Shown here: positions 11,291-23,018 of the stretch, piece after piece | Layout: each line of letters starts with the position of its first letter | Numbering within the stretch: position 1 is the stretch's first letter | DNA from: Tillus elongatus | Lineage: Eukaryota; Arthropoda; Insecta; Coleoptera; Cleridae | Assembly: GCA_964006375.1 (NCBI GenBank) | Contig: OZ023270.1 | Location: forward strand, 59,960,288 to 60,024,287 | DNA: 64,000 bases | Reading direction: 5' to 3' | The notes under the pieces: generated by a model | The model's database searches: none | What the model saw: only the letters and a program-made list of their open reading frames with translations | Told to the model about the DNA's origin: nothing | Position numbers and translations under genes: made by a program

Positions 11291-11824
11291 CAGCCACAGT
11301 GTTCAACCTCGGTATTTTACTACATATTAAAATGGGCCTCGTAAACTCAATAACGGGAGCACAACTGGCAAACAGTGTGATCATCACTAAACATTTTTTT
11401 TACCCAAAGAACTAAAAACACAAATTAAAATATTGAAGCTCAGTTGTTTTTCATTAAACTCTTATATTATGTAACACTTTAAACATAATTTTTAATTTTA
11501 CGGGATCAATCTGACACCACACGTGGATAATAAATAGTGGTCTCGTAGTGTATCTTCAAGTTTATTTATGTTATCACTGTATACTTTAAAATAATAAAAT
11601 TAAACAGAGAGAATGCTTTAATCGTCAGGTTTGCTACAAATAAAAGTATTTATAGACTTGGGAAAATATATTAACTGTTTATTTGGAAAACAGTGACGTG
11701 GTTGTTAATATTCCATAAAACGAGAGGTCTGAGATTAGGCTCGTATGGTGAATAAGGCAATAGTCTGATAAGGCAATGGTCTGACAAGACAATAGTCTGA
11801 CATGTGATGTGAGTGTTTTTTTTT

Positions 11825-11995
11825 AAATTATTATTAATGGCCGCAGTATCTCAGACCGTTAGCACATTTCATTTTTACCGATTTTCCAGACAAGGTTAAC
11901 ATCGCGTTGGCCCGTCCGGGAATCGATCCCGGGACCTCTCCCTTAGCAGACTGACACCTAGCTAGCAACCGGCACCACGAAGGCGCCAGTGGTGT
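11825..11995 (-). repeat. tRNA-like SINE head
   Basis: The minus strand reads 'ggttgctagctaggtgtcag' (A-box-like) and, 25 nt later, 'gggatcgattcccgg' (B-box-like with a T-arm-like stem), followed by 'acgggcc'. It resembles a tRNA but lacks a credible acceptor stem, and it continues into unrelated body sequence, so a tRNA-derived SINE is more likely than a tRNA gene. Only one copy is visible here. Confidence 0.45.
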
Positions 11996-12029
11996 AAGTC
12001 TAAATGTATTAATTTGTATTTAATATTGT

Positions 12030-13353
<1,324 letters not shown>

Positions 13354-14361
13354 ACAATGTACCATGTTTCATAAAAATAACTTTATTGTGTGAAAATGTA
13401 CAAAAATTTTCGAAAGTAAGCTTAAAGTGTTCCCGGAAAAACTCGTTTCTTGGTCAACCTTATAGGTTAATAGCAAATTGGGCTATTCAAAAATGAAGCA
13501 TTTGATGAAAATTCGCTACCATAACGCACTTGCTGCATCCAGAATTTCTTTTCTTACAAACATGCATTATATTTCGATGGAAAATGCAAAAATGCAATAA
13601 CATAAGGCGTGTATGATTTAAAAAAAAAGAAAATTTGTATCACCAACGACTTATGGGCCAGCCTGTGATTGTAGAAATATTTTTTTAAATGTAGCTCAAG
13701 ACACCCTATAATTAATATATACACATTTTTTTCGTGTCTTACATAATAACGGATATATTGAGCTTTATTAATTTTTTACGAAAATTCGACAAAAGTTATA
13801 TACCATTAAACGATAAACTCTATAGCTAAGGCTACTGCCAAGCATCAGAGAAAGGGTCTATTTGAAATGAATTTTCTGGAAATATTTTAGTAAAATGAAG
13901 GACAATGACGTTTGAAACTAAGACTTCAGGGTTTGTAAAACATCCTTCTTGAGACATTTGATTTCCATAGCCCGTATTAGATTCAAGTTATTTGCCTAAA
14001 TGTTGCCGATTTTGACGTTTTAAATCGCAATTTTGACGTTTTGAGGAAAATCCTAATTTATTTTTCTTTAAATGCCTATAACTTTTTTGTCTTTTGACCT
14101 ACATAGCTACCTACATTTTGGTAGGTAACTTACCTATAAGTATATAAACCCGCGTACCAAATTTGGTTGCCCTTACTTTGTTAACTCCGGAGATATGAAT
14201 TTTTTTCGAAAGAAAACACAAAATTTTTCGGTGAAACATGGGCAGATTTTCCTGGCTAACGAACTTATCCAAGCCATTTGCAAAAGGAATTTGTTCACCA
14301 AATTTAATCAAAATCGGCCCATTATTTTTTGAGTTATCGGTGTGATACATACATACATACA

Positions 14362-14458
<97 letters not shown>

Positions 14459-14588
14459 ATATAAAAATTGAAACTGACCCCGGATATGTGTTTTGGGGGG
14501 CCTAATTAGCGCTCATTTGAAGAAATTTTTTCAAAATTCAAAAGTCGGGATCTCCTCATTAGTGAATTTTTTTAAAGAAAATTCACTA
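13354..14588 (+). mobile_element. HINE-like element, copy D (long variant), fused to copy C
   Basis: It begins directly after the 3' hairpin of copy C, inside the long-variant body ('aacaatgtaccatgtttcat'). It contains an inverted 5'-end motif ('gctaccataacgcacttgct' at about 13520), a ~600-bp unique body shared with the copies at 16 kb and 39 kb, an ACAT/AT microsatellite at 14346-14455, and the 3' hairpin ending near 14588. Its own 5' end is missing, so C and D look like a concatenated pair. Confidence 0.6.
14346..14455. repeat. (ACAT)n/(AT)n microsatellite inside HINE copy D
   Basis: ACAT repeats pass into pure AT repeats at the family's internal microsatellite position. Confidence 0.95.
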
Positions 14589-14856
14589 AGAACCCTCAGG
14601 TCGAAGAAAGTTTCTGCCCCCTCACCTAAAAAAAAAACACGGGGGGTTCTCCTTCCCCTTGTGAATATACAACTACCTGCAAAGCATAAGGCACAAGAAA
14701 AATTTCTTGGGAGCAACCCCCCAAAGGGTTACTGGACCTGGGCGAATATGGATGCGATGCGGGGCAGACAGGGTTTAAAGGAGGTATTTTGCTGCAAAAT
14801 GTGAAAAACGCATCTTTTCAAAGTCCTACTAAATATTTTTGTTAAAAGGTAAAAGC

Positions 14857-14859
<3 letters not shown>

Positions 14860-14954
<95 letters not shown>

Positions 14955-14967
14955 GTGTGTGTGTGCG
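14860..14967. repeat. (AT)n(GT)n microsatellite
   Basis: An AT tract ending in GT repeats. It is followed by 'tattacaccgataactcaaa', the HINE sequence that flanks the microsatellite in minus orientation, so it belongs to another fragmentary copy. Confidence 0.9.
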
Positions 14968-15077
14968 TCTGTGTATTACACCGATAACTCAAAAATATAT
15001 TAGGCTGTTTTACATTTTTATTTGTTCATATTTTTAGTTTGTTAATCTCTACTGTATGCTTCTATGTTCCTAATCTT

Positions 15078-15127
15078 CACCATCGATAACTCTCTATTAG
15101 TGAATTTTCTTAATAAAAATTCACTAA
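15078..15127 (+). mobile_element. HINE-like 3' terminus only
   Basis: The 3' block 'caccatcgataactctctat' and the hairpin closing 'aaaaattcactaa' are present without the body. It sits at the left edge of the CR1/jockey-type fragment. Confidence 0.5.
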
Positions 15128-15620
15128 CTCTAACTGAAACCGTAGAAGGTTCTGAATCAAATATGAGCAAAACAATATCAGTGGCAGCGGACTGGTTTTC
15201 AACGAATCAATTGAGTGTGAACAGCACAGAATCGGAACGTCTCTTATTTTCTCTTGAGGTTAATTTGTCAACCAAAATATTGTATGATACACACTCAAAA
15301 GCTTTCGTCAGGTCCAAGAACTGTGCAGATGTATGGGCGTGTCCTTCAAATCCAGAATTGATTATGTCAATAAGGCAATTTATGGCGGATGTAGTTGATC
15401 TGTCTTTTATAAATCGATTGTCTGTGAGATAAAATGTTATTTTGTGTCAGAAAAACAGTAACTTGGTTGTATACGACTACCTCAAATATTTCCGCGAAAA
15501 ATGGAATGATTGATATAGGCCTGTAGTTTTTTAACAGGACAGAGTCCCCTTTCTTAAATAATGATCTAACTTTGGAGAGCTTAAGACAACCCCGAAAATA
15601 TTATTAGAAATACAAAGATT
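15121..15620. pseudogene. CR1/jockey-type RT fragment with internal inversion
   Basis: The minus strand from 15620 to about 15256 reads RT motifs FKKGDSVLLKNYRPISIIPF, YNQVTVFLTQNNILS, RSTTSAINCLIDII and the motif A region FLDLTKAFECV. From 15121 to about 15255 the plus strand instead reads the segment that normally follows the YADD motif (ADWFSTNQLSVNSTESERLL). The two halves therefore lie head to head, as expected from 5' inversion during target-primed reverse transcription or a later rearrangement. Stops and frame changes are present. Confidence 0.6.
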
Positions 15621-15983
15621 TATCAACTTTATAAGAGGAACTACAAAGCATACTCTACACGTTTTAAATGGATAACCATATATATTCTTGCATTTTTTGA
15701 TTATACGTCAAATTATAAACACATTACATGAATAATGTGCTATACCTAAGTCTAACCGTTTTTGACAATTTCAAATTTTATGTGAAAAATGACGTTTGCA
15801 GGCCAAACATAACATTACATTTTTCCTATACCGAATCTTTGATTATTTAATATGGGTTGGTTTCCTTATAAAAAGCGGCCTACTTTAGTAAACTTTGCAT
15901 GATACTTGGATAATTATTAATGGAGGGCGATCAAAAACAAAAAAAGATAAAAATTAAATTGGAAAAACCATAAAAAGTGAACT

Positions 15984-16116
15984 TTTAGTGAATTTTCTTT
16001 AAAAAAAAATCACTAATGAGGAGATCCGGACTTTTGAATTTTGAAAAAAATTATTCAAACGAGCGCTAATTAGGCCCCCTAGAACACATATCCGGGGTCA
16101 GTTTCGATTTTTTTAT

Positions 16117-16214
<98 letters not shown>

Positions 16215-17146
16215 CACACCGATAACTAAAAAAATAATCTAAGGTTCTAATTGTTGCGAAAATGCATCGAGTCTAACTGCATATATGATATCCAAATTTA
16301 GCGCTGCAAGTCAAAAGACGAAAAAGTTATTGGCATTGAAAGGAAAATAAATTGGAGTTTTCCACAAAACGTCAAAGTGACAATTTGAAACGTCAAAATT
16401 GGAAACATTTAGGCAAATAACTTGAATCTAATACGGGCTATGGAAAGAAAATGTCTCAAGAAGAATGTTCTACAAACCCTGAAGTCTTAGTTTAAACCAT
16501 CATTGTCCTTCATTTTACTAAAATTTTTCCAGAAAATTCATTTCAAATAGACCCTGTCTCTGATGCTTGATCTTAGCTATAGAGTTTATCGTTTAATGGT
16601 ACATAACTTTTGTCGAATTTTCGTAAAAAATCAATAAAGCTCGATATATCCGTTATTCTACAAGATATGAAAAAAAATTGTATACATTAATTATAGGGTG
16701 TCTTGAGCTACATCTTAAAAAAATATTTCTACAATCACAGGGTGGCCCATAAGTTGTTGGTGATACAAATAATTATTTTTTTTTGTCGAACACGCCTTAT
16801 GTTATTGCATTTTTGCATTTTCCATCGAAATATAATGCATGTTTGTAAGTAAAGAAATTCTGGACGCAGAAAGTGCGTTATGGTAGCAAATTTTTATTAA
16901 ATGCTTCATGTTTGAAAAGCTCAATTTGCTATTAACCTTTAAGTTTACTTTCGGAAATTTTTGTACGTTTTCAAACAATAAAGTTATTTTGATGAAACAT
17001 GGCACATTGTTTTTACCATACATGTTATATTGGTAATCAAATTTGATGCCTGCTTTCTGAAAAAAAAAACACATATTTGTTATTAAACATATTTTTATGA
17101 AAATTCACTACCAAAACGCACTTGCTGCGTCCCGAACTTTTTTTAA
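15984..17146 (-). mobile_element. HINE-like element, copy E (long variant)
   Basis: A near complete minus-strand copy. The 3' hairpin ('tttagtgaattttctttaaa' through 'atcactaatgag') is at 15984-16020 and the (AT)n tract at 16120-16206. The long body shared with the copies at 13.4 and 38.6 kb follows, then an inverted inner 5'-end motif at about 16855-16895, and the true 5' end ('cgcacttgctgcgtcccgaa') at about 17115-17146. T-runs lie at both borders. At 16245-16285 it carries a short piece ('ggttctaattgttgcgaaaa') resembling the retrozyme repeat at 34.9 kb. Confidence 0.65.
16120..16206. repeat. (AT)n microsatellite inside HINE copy E
   Basis: An uninterrupted AT tract at the family's usual internal position. 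Confidence 0.95.
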
Positions 17147-17419
17147 ATGGAAACACCATATTTTCATACAACCAAGTCCAGAATTTATTAAAATCAACGT
17201 TTCGGTTCCGGTTTTGGAGCCATTTTCAAAAGGTTAAGGAGATACGAAGGGAACTGAACTCTAAGGCCTCAATCCGCCTACTCCTTAAAGCGGTGGATAA
17301 GGGTAGGTTGGGTTGTTGTAGCTCGATTACGGGGCCTGAATCTGCCTACTCCCCAAATCTTGTTTGAGATCGTCTCTAAGATTTCAGCGTGTTCAACCCT
17401 ACAGCTGCGAGAGATCTGG

Positions 17420-17578
17420 TAATAAATAAAGTTATTTTGATGAAATACGGTATAAGGTTTCCACTACAGATACTATCCACCAAATTTAATGTATTTTATT
17501 AACAAAAAGGCCATATTTAGAATTAAAAATATTTTTATGGAAATTCACTACCATAACACACTTGCAACAACTTCAAGA
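17420..17578 (-). mobile_element. HINE-like 5' end fragment
   Basis: A minus-strand 5' terminus ('attcactaccataacacact', 'tgcaacaacttcaagaatt') with the adjoining body block 'aataaagttattttgatgaa'. It is separated from copy E by about 270 bp of other sequence. Confidence 0.5.
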
Positions 17579-17989
17579 ATTGTGTCAACAAACATCTAAA
17601 TACACTTGGCATTTATTTTCTATTGAGATAAACCAGTTATTGAAAACTGCAATACAACTGAAAATGTCATGGTAATGGGAACATTTGAACTGGGCTATAG
17701 CGAAAACCTACGATGATTCAAATAGATCCTGTTATCCATATAGTGCTTACTCTAAAGGTCTTGGCGCCACAATATGTATAGTGTTCTATTAAAAAAAAAT
17801 ATGTTATTGCTGTTTTAATGCTGAGTCGTCAACAAAATGTCGAACACCTGTATAAAACTGGAATTATTTGCAAGGTGACAATTCGGTCCCAGTTACCTGC
17901 CAATTCCAACAGTTACTGAAACACCATGTAAAAGTGTCGAATACTGCGATAGATGGAAGAGCAGTTTTGCTGAATCTCGCCATTTTTTT

Positions 17990-19019
17990 CTTCTACATAC
18001 AGACTTGGAGACTACTTCTCTGGCTTCACTCTTGGTTTTCGTTTTTGTGGGTGAAGGACGTAGCCAGCGCGTAAGATAACTGGAGCAAGTGGCCCTTACA
18101 AATTCTGGATGTTCTAGGATGTTCTTCAACGTTTCTGTGACTATAGTTTCGCTGCTTGGCAGCATTCTCAGACAGATAAAAATTGAATTAGTACGAAATC
18201 ATCACAACTACAAATAAACATCTGTTGCTATGTTATGATATGATGTTTTGATCAAAAAATTTATCAAATTGAAAATAAAATGAGAGATGAGGCTTTCAAA
18301 ATGTCTATGTGATGTATGTCAATATTTAACTTAACAAAAATAGAACTAGCCTATAATAACTATGATAACGGTTATAACAATAAAATAACTGAAGAATAAG
18401 TATAAAAACAGTCTCTATACAACGAAAATATCGACATACATAAACTCATTATCTTATTACAACTTTTTTGAAAGAATAGTTACATTTATTTTCTTTGACT
18501 TATTTAATTAGAAAGAAGAATATCCAAGAAAGGGGAATTCATTAAATCAGTTTGCTTGTTTAAAACAAGGTAGCTATTGTCGTGTGTGTGTGCTTTTTGA
18601 GTTCTAATGCTTCAAAAAAGTCTAGTTTACGTTTTTCATTACAAAAATGTTGTGGTTGTATGCGGTAATTTACTGTAGGTCTATGTTCGGTATCAATAAT
18701 ATGTTTTGCAAATGTAGATTTGTCAGCGTGGTTATTTCTAAATGCAGAAATATGTTCTTTGTATCGGGTGTTAAAATTTCTAGAAGTTTGACCTGTGTAC
18801 AAGCTAATTTATAAACTCCAGCTTTTGTCAGGAAACAAGATTTTTCTTTCGCGTTAAATAGCTAATCACGCGTCGTGTTGTAAGATTTAAAAGCTACCTT
18901 TGTATTTGTACAGGTATTTAAATTTTTTGAAATGTTTTCTGAAATGGTTCCAAAATAAGTTATCGAAACGTATCTGTTTTCTTCTTTGTCTCTAATATTT
19001 GGATAAATTAAATTAATCG
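17990..19019 (-). mobile_element. Penelope-like element, minus-strand copy, 3' part
   Basis: The minus strand encodes a GIY-YIG endonuclease tail (YTGQTSRNFNTRYKEHISAF, near 18800) followed by the Penelope 3' region and a hammerhead-like motif at 18133-18178. The rest of this copy continues across the gypsy insertion at 23019-23267. The whole arm is an inverted repeat of the plus-strand copy at 23.3-25.6 kb. Confidence 0.8.
18133..18178 (-). ncRNA. Hammerhead-like motif, Penelope minus copy
   Basis: The minus strand reads stem I 'tctgt', then CTGAGAA, a stem II hairpin (gctg/cagc with loop ccaag), GAAA, a short stem III (ac-tata-gt), the cleavage-type triplet GTC, and the pairing stem I strand 'acaga'. 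The order and pairing are those of a type I hammerhead, but the CUGANGA core is CUGAGAA plus one extra U, which would be expected to weaken or abolish activity. The same variant core is in the plus copy at 25355-25397. Confidence 0.5.
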
Positions 19020-19267
19020 TGTAACACGATGCCTTGGCGTGGCCATGTGTTTCATCCCCATCGAACCGGCAGGGTGCGGGAATACAGGGGAGTCGACTGT
19101 TAAGGGGGCGACAGTTAAGAAGCGCCAAGCGAACGCTACAGACATTTTTACACTACTTGTTATTTCTTTGTTTTGTTAAAGTTTGTAATTATATTTGTTA
19201 CCCATATGTACTTGTGTTTTCGGTGAAAGCTATCCACAACCCCGTGTAACAATAACCACCTGTTATA
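19020..19267 (+). repeat. Gypsy 5' LTR
   Basis: It begins 'tgtaacacgatgccttggcg' and ends '...cacctgttata'. It is the same length as the 3' LTR with no difference seen by eye, which implies a young insertion. Confidence 0.9.
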
Positions 19268-19290
19268 CAATCTGGCGCCCAACGTGGGGC
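19268..19290 (+). promoter_or_regulatory. Primer binding site of the gypsy element
   Basis: The 'tggcgcccaacgtggggc' block a few bases after the 5' LTR is a typical tRNA-complementary primer site beginning TGG (complement of a CCA end). The primer tRNA was not identified. Confidence 0.7.
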
Positions 19291-19751
19291 CTTTCATACG
19301 AAAAGCAAGTGCATCTTCGGAAGTAAACGGAAATAATAAGACGCCGTCTTATAGATCACTGGATAAATTGGTTTATCGTGCTTTGTTTTTACGCGCGTTT
19401 TCCTAATTCAGTGCATTAATGAGACAATAGTGTATTAGTAAGTGTAACGTACTGGCTTTTTGTGAAGTTTTAGTCTTACACGATTGTTATTTTTAATGGT
19501 GCAAGTGTAAGTTTGTGCAGCAGAATTCCCGCAATTTGAAGCGTACCCACGCTAATCTCCACACTAGAGCCACACAGTTGCCAAATCGTTTAGCGATCAA
19601 GGTGTTGAGTTGGAAAGGTTTGTGTAAAATAAATCATTACACAAAAGGAAACTCAGGTAAGACACGTTATTGTTTGAATGTTCATCAATATCTAAAGAGA
19701 CCTGGATAAAGTATTGTGGAATAATTAGAATAAAAGCAAAAAGGATCAAAC

Positions 19752-20329
19752 ATAAGCCATATTTTTTTAGAATGGATATGCATTTTTGAACTTTAGCCGC
19801 GGGTGTTTTAATTGTAATTAGTTGGATATTGAGAACAAATAGTTTTTTGAACATTTTAAGCCATACATTTGTGTGTATATGTATACATTTGGAACTGTTA
19901 CAACTTAACTATTTTTTTACTCTCTGTGAACTGTCAGTGTTTTCAGGATATATTTTAAGCCATATATTGTTATATGTATGCACTTTTTGAACCGATTTAT
20001 CTTTATTTTGAAAACTATGTGTGATTAGGTATATATATTTTGGACGCTTGTGTTTATGCTAACTACGTAAACGTTGGTGGTGTTTGCGTCACCTATCAGC
20101 CATGCAGTAGAGATATGCATGCAATCAAGTCGAGCTAAGTTATTTATTAGTCATACACTTATATGTTCAGTATATACTGCAAATTCGCGTTTGTAAGCCA
20201 CATAGTGCGGGTGTATGTGCATTTCTGAACAATTCGTGCGGACTGTAATTGCGATTGAACTTTATTAATTGACATTTACATTGCTTCGATTATAAGCCAC
20301 ATAGTGTAGGTATATGTGCATTTCTGAAC
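19752..20329 (+). repeat. Five-copy leader motif in the gypsy 5' UTR
   Basis: A ~38-bp motif, roughly 'taagccaya' then a short variable T/G-rich part then 'tatgtgcatttctgaac', recurs at 19752, 19857, 19956, 20193 and 20292 between the PBS and the gag start. Three of the gaps are about 100 bp. Repeated protein-binding sites at this position occur in the Drosophila gypsy insulator (Su(Hw) sites containing TGCATA-type cores). Any such role here is inference. Confidence 0.6.
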
Positions 20330-20431
20330 ATTATCGTGGGTGCTAATACGCTTTCAGAAAAGTATAGACATTTCTGTGATCGAACTTTGTGCGAATCTAA
20401 GTTAGTAGATTCTCAAAAAAAAGTCTGGTGA

Positions 20432-22759
20432 ATGGTGTTGACGCGAAGTGGTGTAGGGACGGACTTTGCCAAAATGTCACAACCGACGACGGTTACAATG
20501 ACTACCGAACAGTTCGAAGCGCTGTTGGCGAAGATTTCGGGAATCGGTAGCAATCTGCCAAGTCGAACGGAGACACCCGATTCGAACAGTACACCGCCCA
20601 TGCCAGCTACCGGAAGTTTCGCGAACTGTACCGCGCGTTTTGACGGCTCGGACACAGCCAATGTCGATGCATTCTTGGACTCAGTGCTAACCTACAAAGA
20701 CTGTCTGTGTGTGACCGATGAAAATGCACTTCGCGGGTTTTCCATGTTATTGGAAGGCAATGCGGCTACGTGGTGGCAGGGCGTCAAAAGAACCATTTCC
20801 AACTGGGAGGAAGCCGTGACTACAATCACAGAAGTATATTCCAAGAAACTACCCCCTCCGGTAATTTTTCGTGAGATATTTTCACGAGAGCAAGCCGAAT
20901 GCGAATCGACAGAGTTATTTATATGCCATATTCGATCGCTGATCGCACAGCTACCATACACCCTTCAAGAAGAGGTTCAGTTGGACATGGTTTATGGCCT
21001 TCTGCATAGGAAGGTGCGCAAACGCATGCCACGCGCTGAATTCCAGACCTTTCAAGAGCTGACCAAGAAGAGTAGAAGCATCGAGTCTTCATTAGCAGAA
21101 CGTCAGTCTACAACGCAAAAAGTGGAAATCGGGGCTTCTGGCAACAAAAAGCGCTGCACTTTTTGCAAGTACACAGGACACGAGCGCTCTGAATGTCGCA
21201 AGCTTAAGAAACGGGAAAAGTCCTCAGGTGTTAAGACCAGCCCGGCCCAACAGCAGGAAAAGGAAAGACCGAGGGTGGTATGTTATGGCTGTGGCGCTGT
21301 GGGTGTTATCAGAGCAAAATGCCCATCATGCAGAAGTCAGACTTCGGAAGCAGTAGAGTCAAATTCCGTTGAGTTCTGCGAATCGCTGGAAAATCAATTG
21401 GACACTCGGCCAACCCTGTACTTCAAGGTCAACACATTTAAGGGAGTTGGAATCGTTGACTCGGGAGCAACGACGAACATCGCTAGCTACCAACTATATC
21501 GACTTCTCAAGGAGGCGGGGCAGTCATTTTCGCAGCAGAGAATAGCGATAGCTTACGCTGATGGTCGCAGGCGGGAAGAGGACGTTCTAAAAGCGAAAGT
21601 TTTGCTTACTATTAATGGGAAAGAATTTCCGATGACGTTTACGATTTTTCCCAAGTTACGGGAGAACAGGACTCTCCTAGGCGTAGATTTCTTGAGAAAG
21701 GCCAACATCGTTTTAGACGTTCCAAACGACAAATGGTTTTTCGCCGAAACGCCAGGTAAGCAATTTCAGTTTTACACGCCCGATCAGGCAAACATCGAGC
21801 AATTTAGCAGTGTGTACCTGCGCCCGGAAGAGGGAGCAAGAGTGACTTCGCAGCAGAGAGACGCATTAAATGAACTCTTGACGCGAAGTCGAGATATCTT
21901 CCGGAAGGGGGGAGCACCGACTGAGTTTGCTGTTCATCGTATTGATACCGGTGACCATCAACCAGTATGGGTTCCGCCGTACCCTATAAGCGAACACAAG
22001 AAGAAGTTGCTTAGGGAAGAATTGGACACTCCGCTCTACCATCCGGAAAGTAATCCGGTGGAAAGGAAGAACAGGGATCTGAAAACTCAACTTTCCATAC
22101 TAGTCCAAGGCAAGCACAACGAGTGGGATGTGCATCTGAGCAGCATCAGATTTGCCGTGAACACGACTACTTGCGAGTCAACACAGCATACTCCGGCCTT
22201 CTTAACATTTGGTCGAGAGATGCGAGCTCCTCATGATACCATTTATGACTTGAGAAAGGTAGTCGAAGCAGAAAATTTTGTCCCACGCATTACACCATAT
22301 CTAAAAAAGCTCACAAAGACACTATGTGAGGCTCATGAAGTTATGCTACGCAAGAAGGACTACCAGAAGGATGGAGTTGATGCGAATAGGCGAGATATTA
22401 AATTAAACGTGGGCGACATGGTTTTACTAAAGACTCACCCTCTTAGCGTCGCTGCAAGGGGATATACTTCTAAGTTTGCACCTAAGAGAGATGGCCCCTA
22501 CATTATTGAAAAGGTGGTTACTCCAACTACCTACGAGCTGAGGTGCTACCAGGATAATCTAGTAATTGGAAAATTTCATGTTCGAGACTTGACGCTGTTC
22601 CAAGGATCAATGGGAGGTGTTCCTAATTCAGTAGCTCCTAAAAGAAGAAGAGGTCGACTCAAGAAGAATGTATCATCTATTTCTACCACTCGGAAGAGAA
22701 GAGGACGGCCCAAGAAATCTCCAGCTTCTAAACTCCTCTCGTCTCCTCCAGAAGTTTAG
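20432..22759 (+). CDS. Gypsy Gag-protease-(RT stub)-integrase C-terminal fusion
   Basis: A 775-residue open frame. Residues 1-300 are Gag with a canonical CCHC knuckle (C242, C245, H250, C255) and a second cysteine-rich knuckle variant (C284, C287, C297, C300). Residues about 330-440 are the aspartic protease (catalytic D343 in VDSGATTN; LLGVDFL later). Residues about 500-531 are the start of RT (HRIDTGDHQPVWVPPYPIS). At residue 532 the frame jumps directly to the distal integrase core (PLYHPESNPVERKNR; the glutamate of the DDE triad is E544), removing the RT palm with YxDD, RNase H, the HHCC finger and two integrase aspartates. The C-terminus has two basic AT-hook-like motifs (KRRRGRLKK at 737-745, RKRRGRPKK at 754-762). 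The frame is intact across the deletion, so Gag and protease could still be made. Confidence 0.88.
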   Translation: MVLTRSGVGTDFAKMSQPTTVTMTTEQFEALLAKISGIGSNLPSRTETPDSNSTPPMPATGSFANCTARFDGSDTANVDAFLDSVLTYKDCLCVTDENALRGFSMLLEGNAATWWQGVKRTISNWEEAVTTITEVYSKKLPPPVIFREIFSREQAECESTELFICHIRSLIAQLPYTLQEEVQLDMVYGLLHRKVRKRMPRAEFQTFQELTKKSRSIESSLAERQSTTQKVEIGASGNKKRCTFCKYTGHERSECRKLKKREKSSGVKTSPAQQQEKERPRVVCYGCGAVGVIRAKCPSCRSQTSEAVESNSVEFCESLENQLDTRPTLYFKVNTFKGVGIVDSGATTNIASYQLYRLLKEAGQSFSQQRIAIAYADGRRREEDVLKAKVLLTINGKEFPMTFTIFPKLRENRTLLGVDFLRKANIVLDVPNDKWFFAETPGKQFQFYTPDQANIEQFSSVYLRPEEGARVTSQQRDALNELLTRSRDIFRKGGAPTEFAVHRIDTGDHQPVWVPPYPISEHKKKLLREELDTPLYHPESNPVERKNRDLKTQLSILVQGKHNEWDVHLSSIRFAVNTTTCESTQHTPAFLTFGREMRAPHDTIYDLRKVVEAENFVPRITPYLKKLTKTLCEAHEVMLRKKDYQKDGVDANRRDIKLNVGDMVLLKTHPLSVAARGYTSKFAPKRDGPYIIEKVVTPTTYELRCYQDNLVIGKFHVRDLTLFQGSMGGVPNSVAPKRRRGRLKKNVSSISTTRKRRGRPKKSPASKLLSSPPEV

Positions 22760-22770
22760 AGGGGGGAGAG

Positions 22771-23018
22771 TGTAACACGATGCCTTGGCGTGGCCATGTG
22801 TTTCATCCCCATCGAACCGGCAGGGTGCGGGAATACAGGGGAGTCGACTGTTAAGGGGGCGACAGTTAAGAAGCGCCAAGCGAACGCTACAGACATTTTT
22901 ACACTACTTGTTATTTCTTTGTTTTGTTAAAGTTTGTAATTATATTTGTTACCCATATGTACTTGTGTTTTCGGTGAAAGCTATCCACAACCCCGTGTAA
23001 CAATAACCACCTGTTATA
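22771..23018 (+). repeat. Gypsy 3' LTR
   Basis: It follows the polypurine tract at about 22757-22770 and reads the same as the 5' LTR. It is followed by 'atcgctaat', which resumes the Penelope sequence. Confidence 0.9.

Larger units (their letters stand above)
19020..23018 (+). mobile_element. Gypsy-type LTR retrotransposon, internally deleted, recent
   Basis: A 4.0-kb element with two 248-bp LTRs that look identical by eye, a PBS-like 'tggcgcccaacgtggggc' just after the 5' LTR, a long leader, one 775-codon ORF and a purine tract ('agaggggggagag') before the 3' LTR. It is inserted in a minus-strand Penelope copy and flanked by a short target duplication ending 'atcg'. The uninterrupted Penelope sequence at 24490 shows a single 'agcgattaat', confirming the empty site. 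The ORF lacks most of pol, so the copy must have depended on enzymes from a complete relative. Confidence 0.9.

Noticed and set aside
17165..17260. Hammerhead candidate ('ccgaaacgttga' on the minus strand)
   Set aside because: GAAAC and flanking complementarity are present but no CUGANGA core can be placed before the hairpin.
18862..19249. Short ORFs in the LTRs (also at 22673-23000)
   Set aside because: They are identical in both LTRs because the LTRs are identical; no protein similarity recognised.
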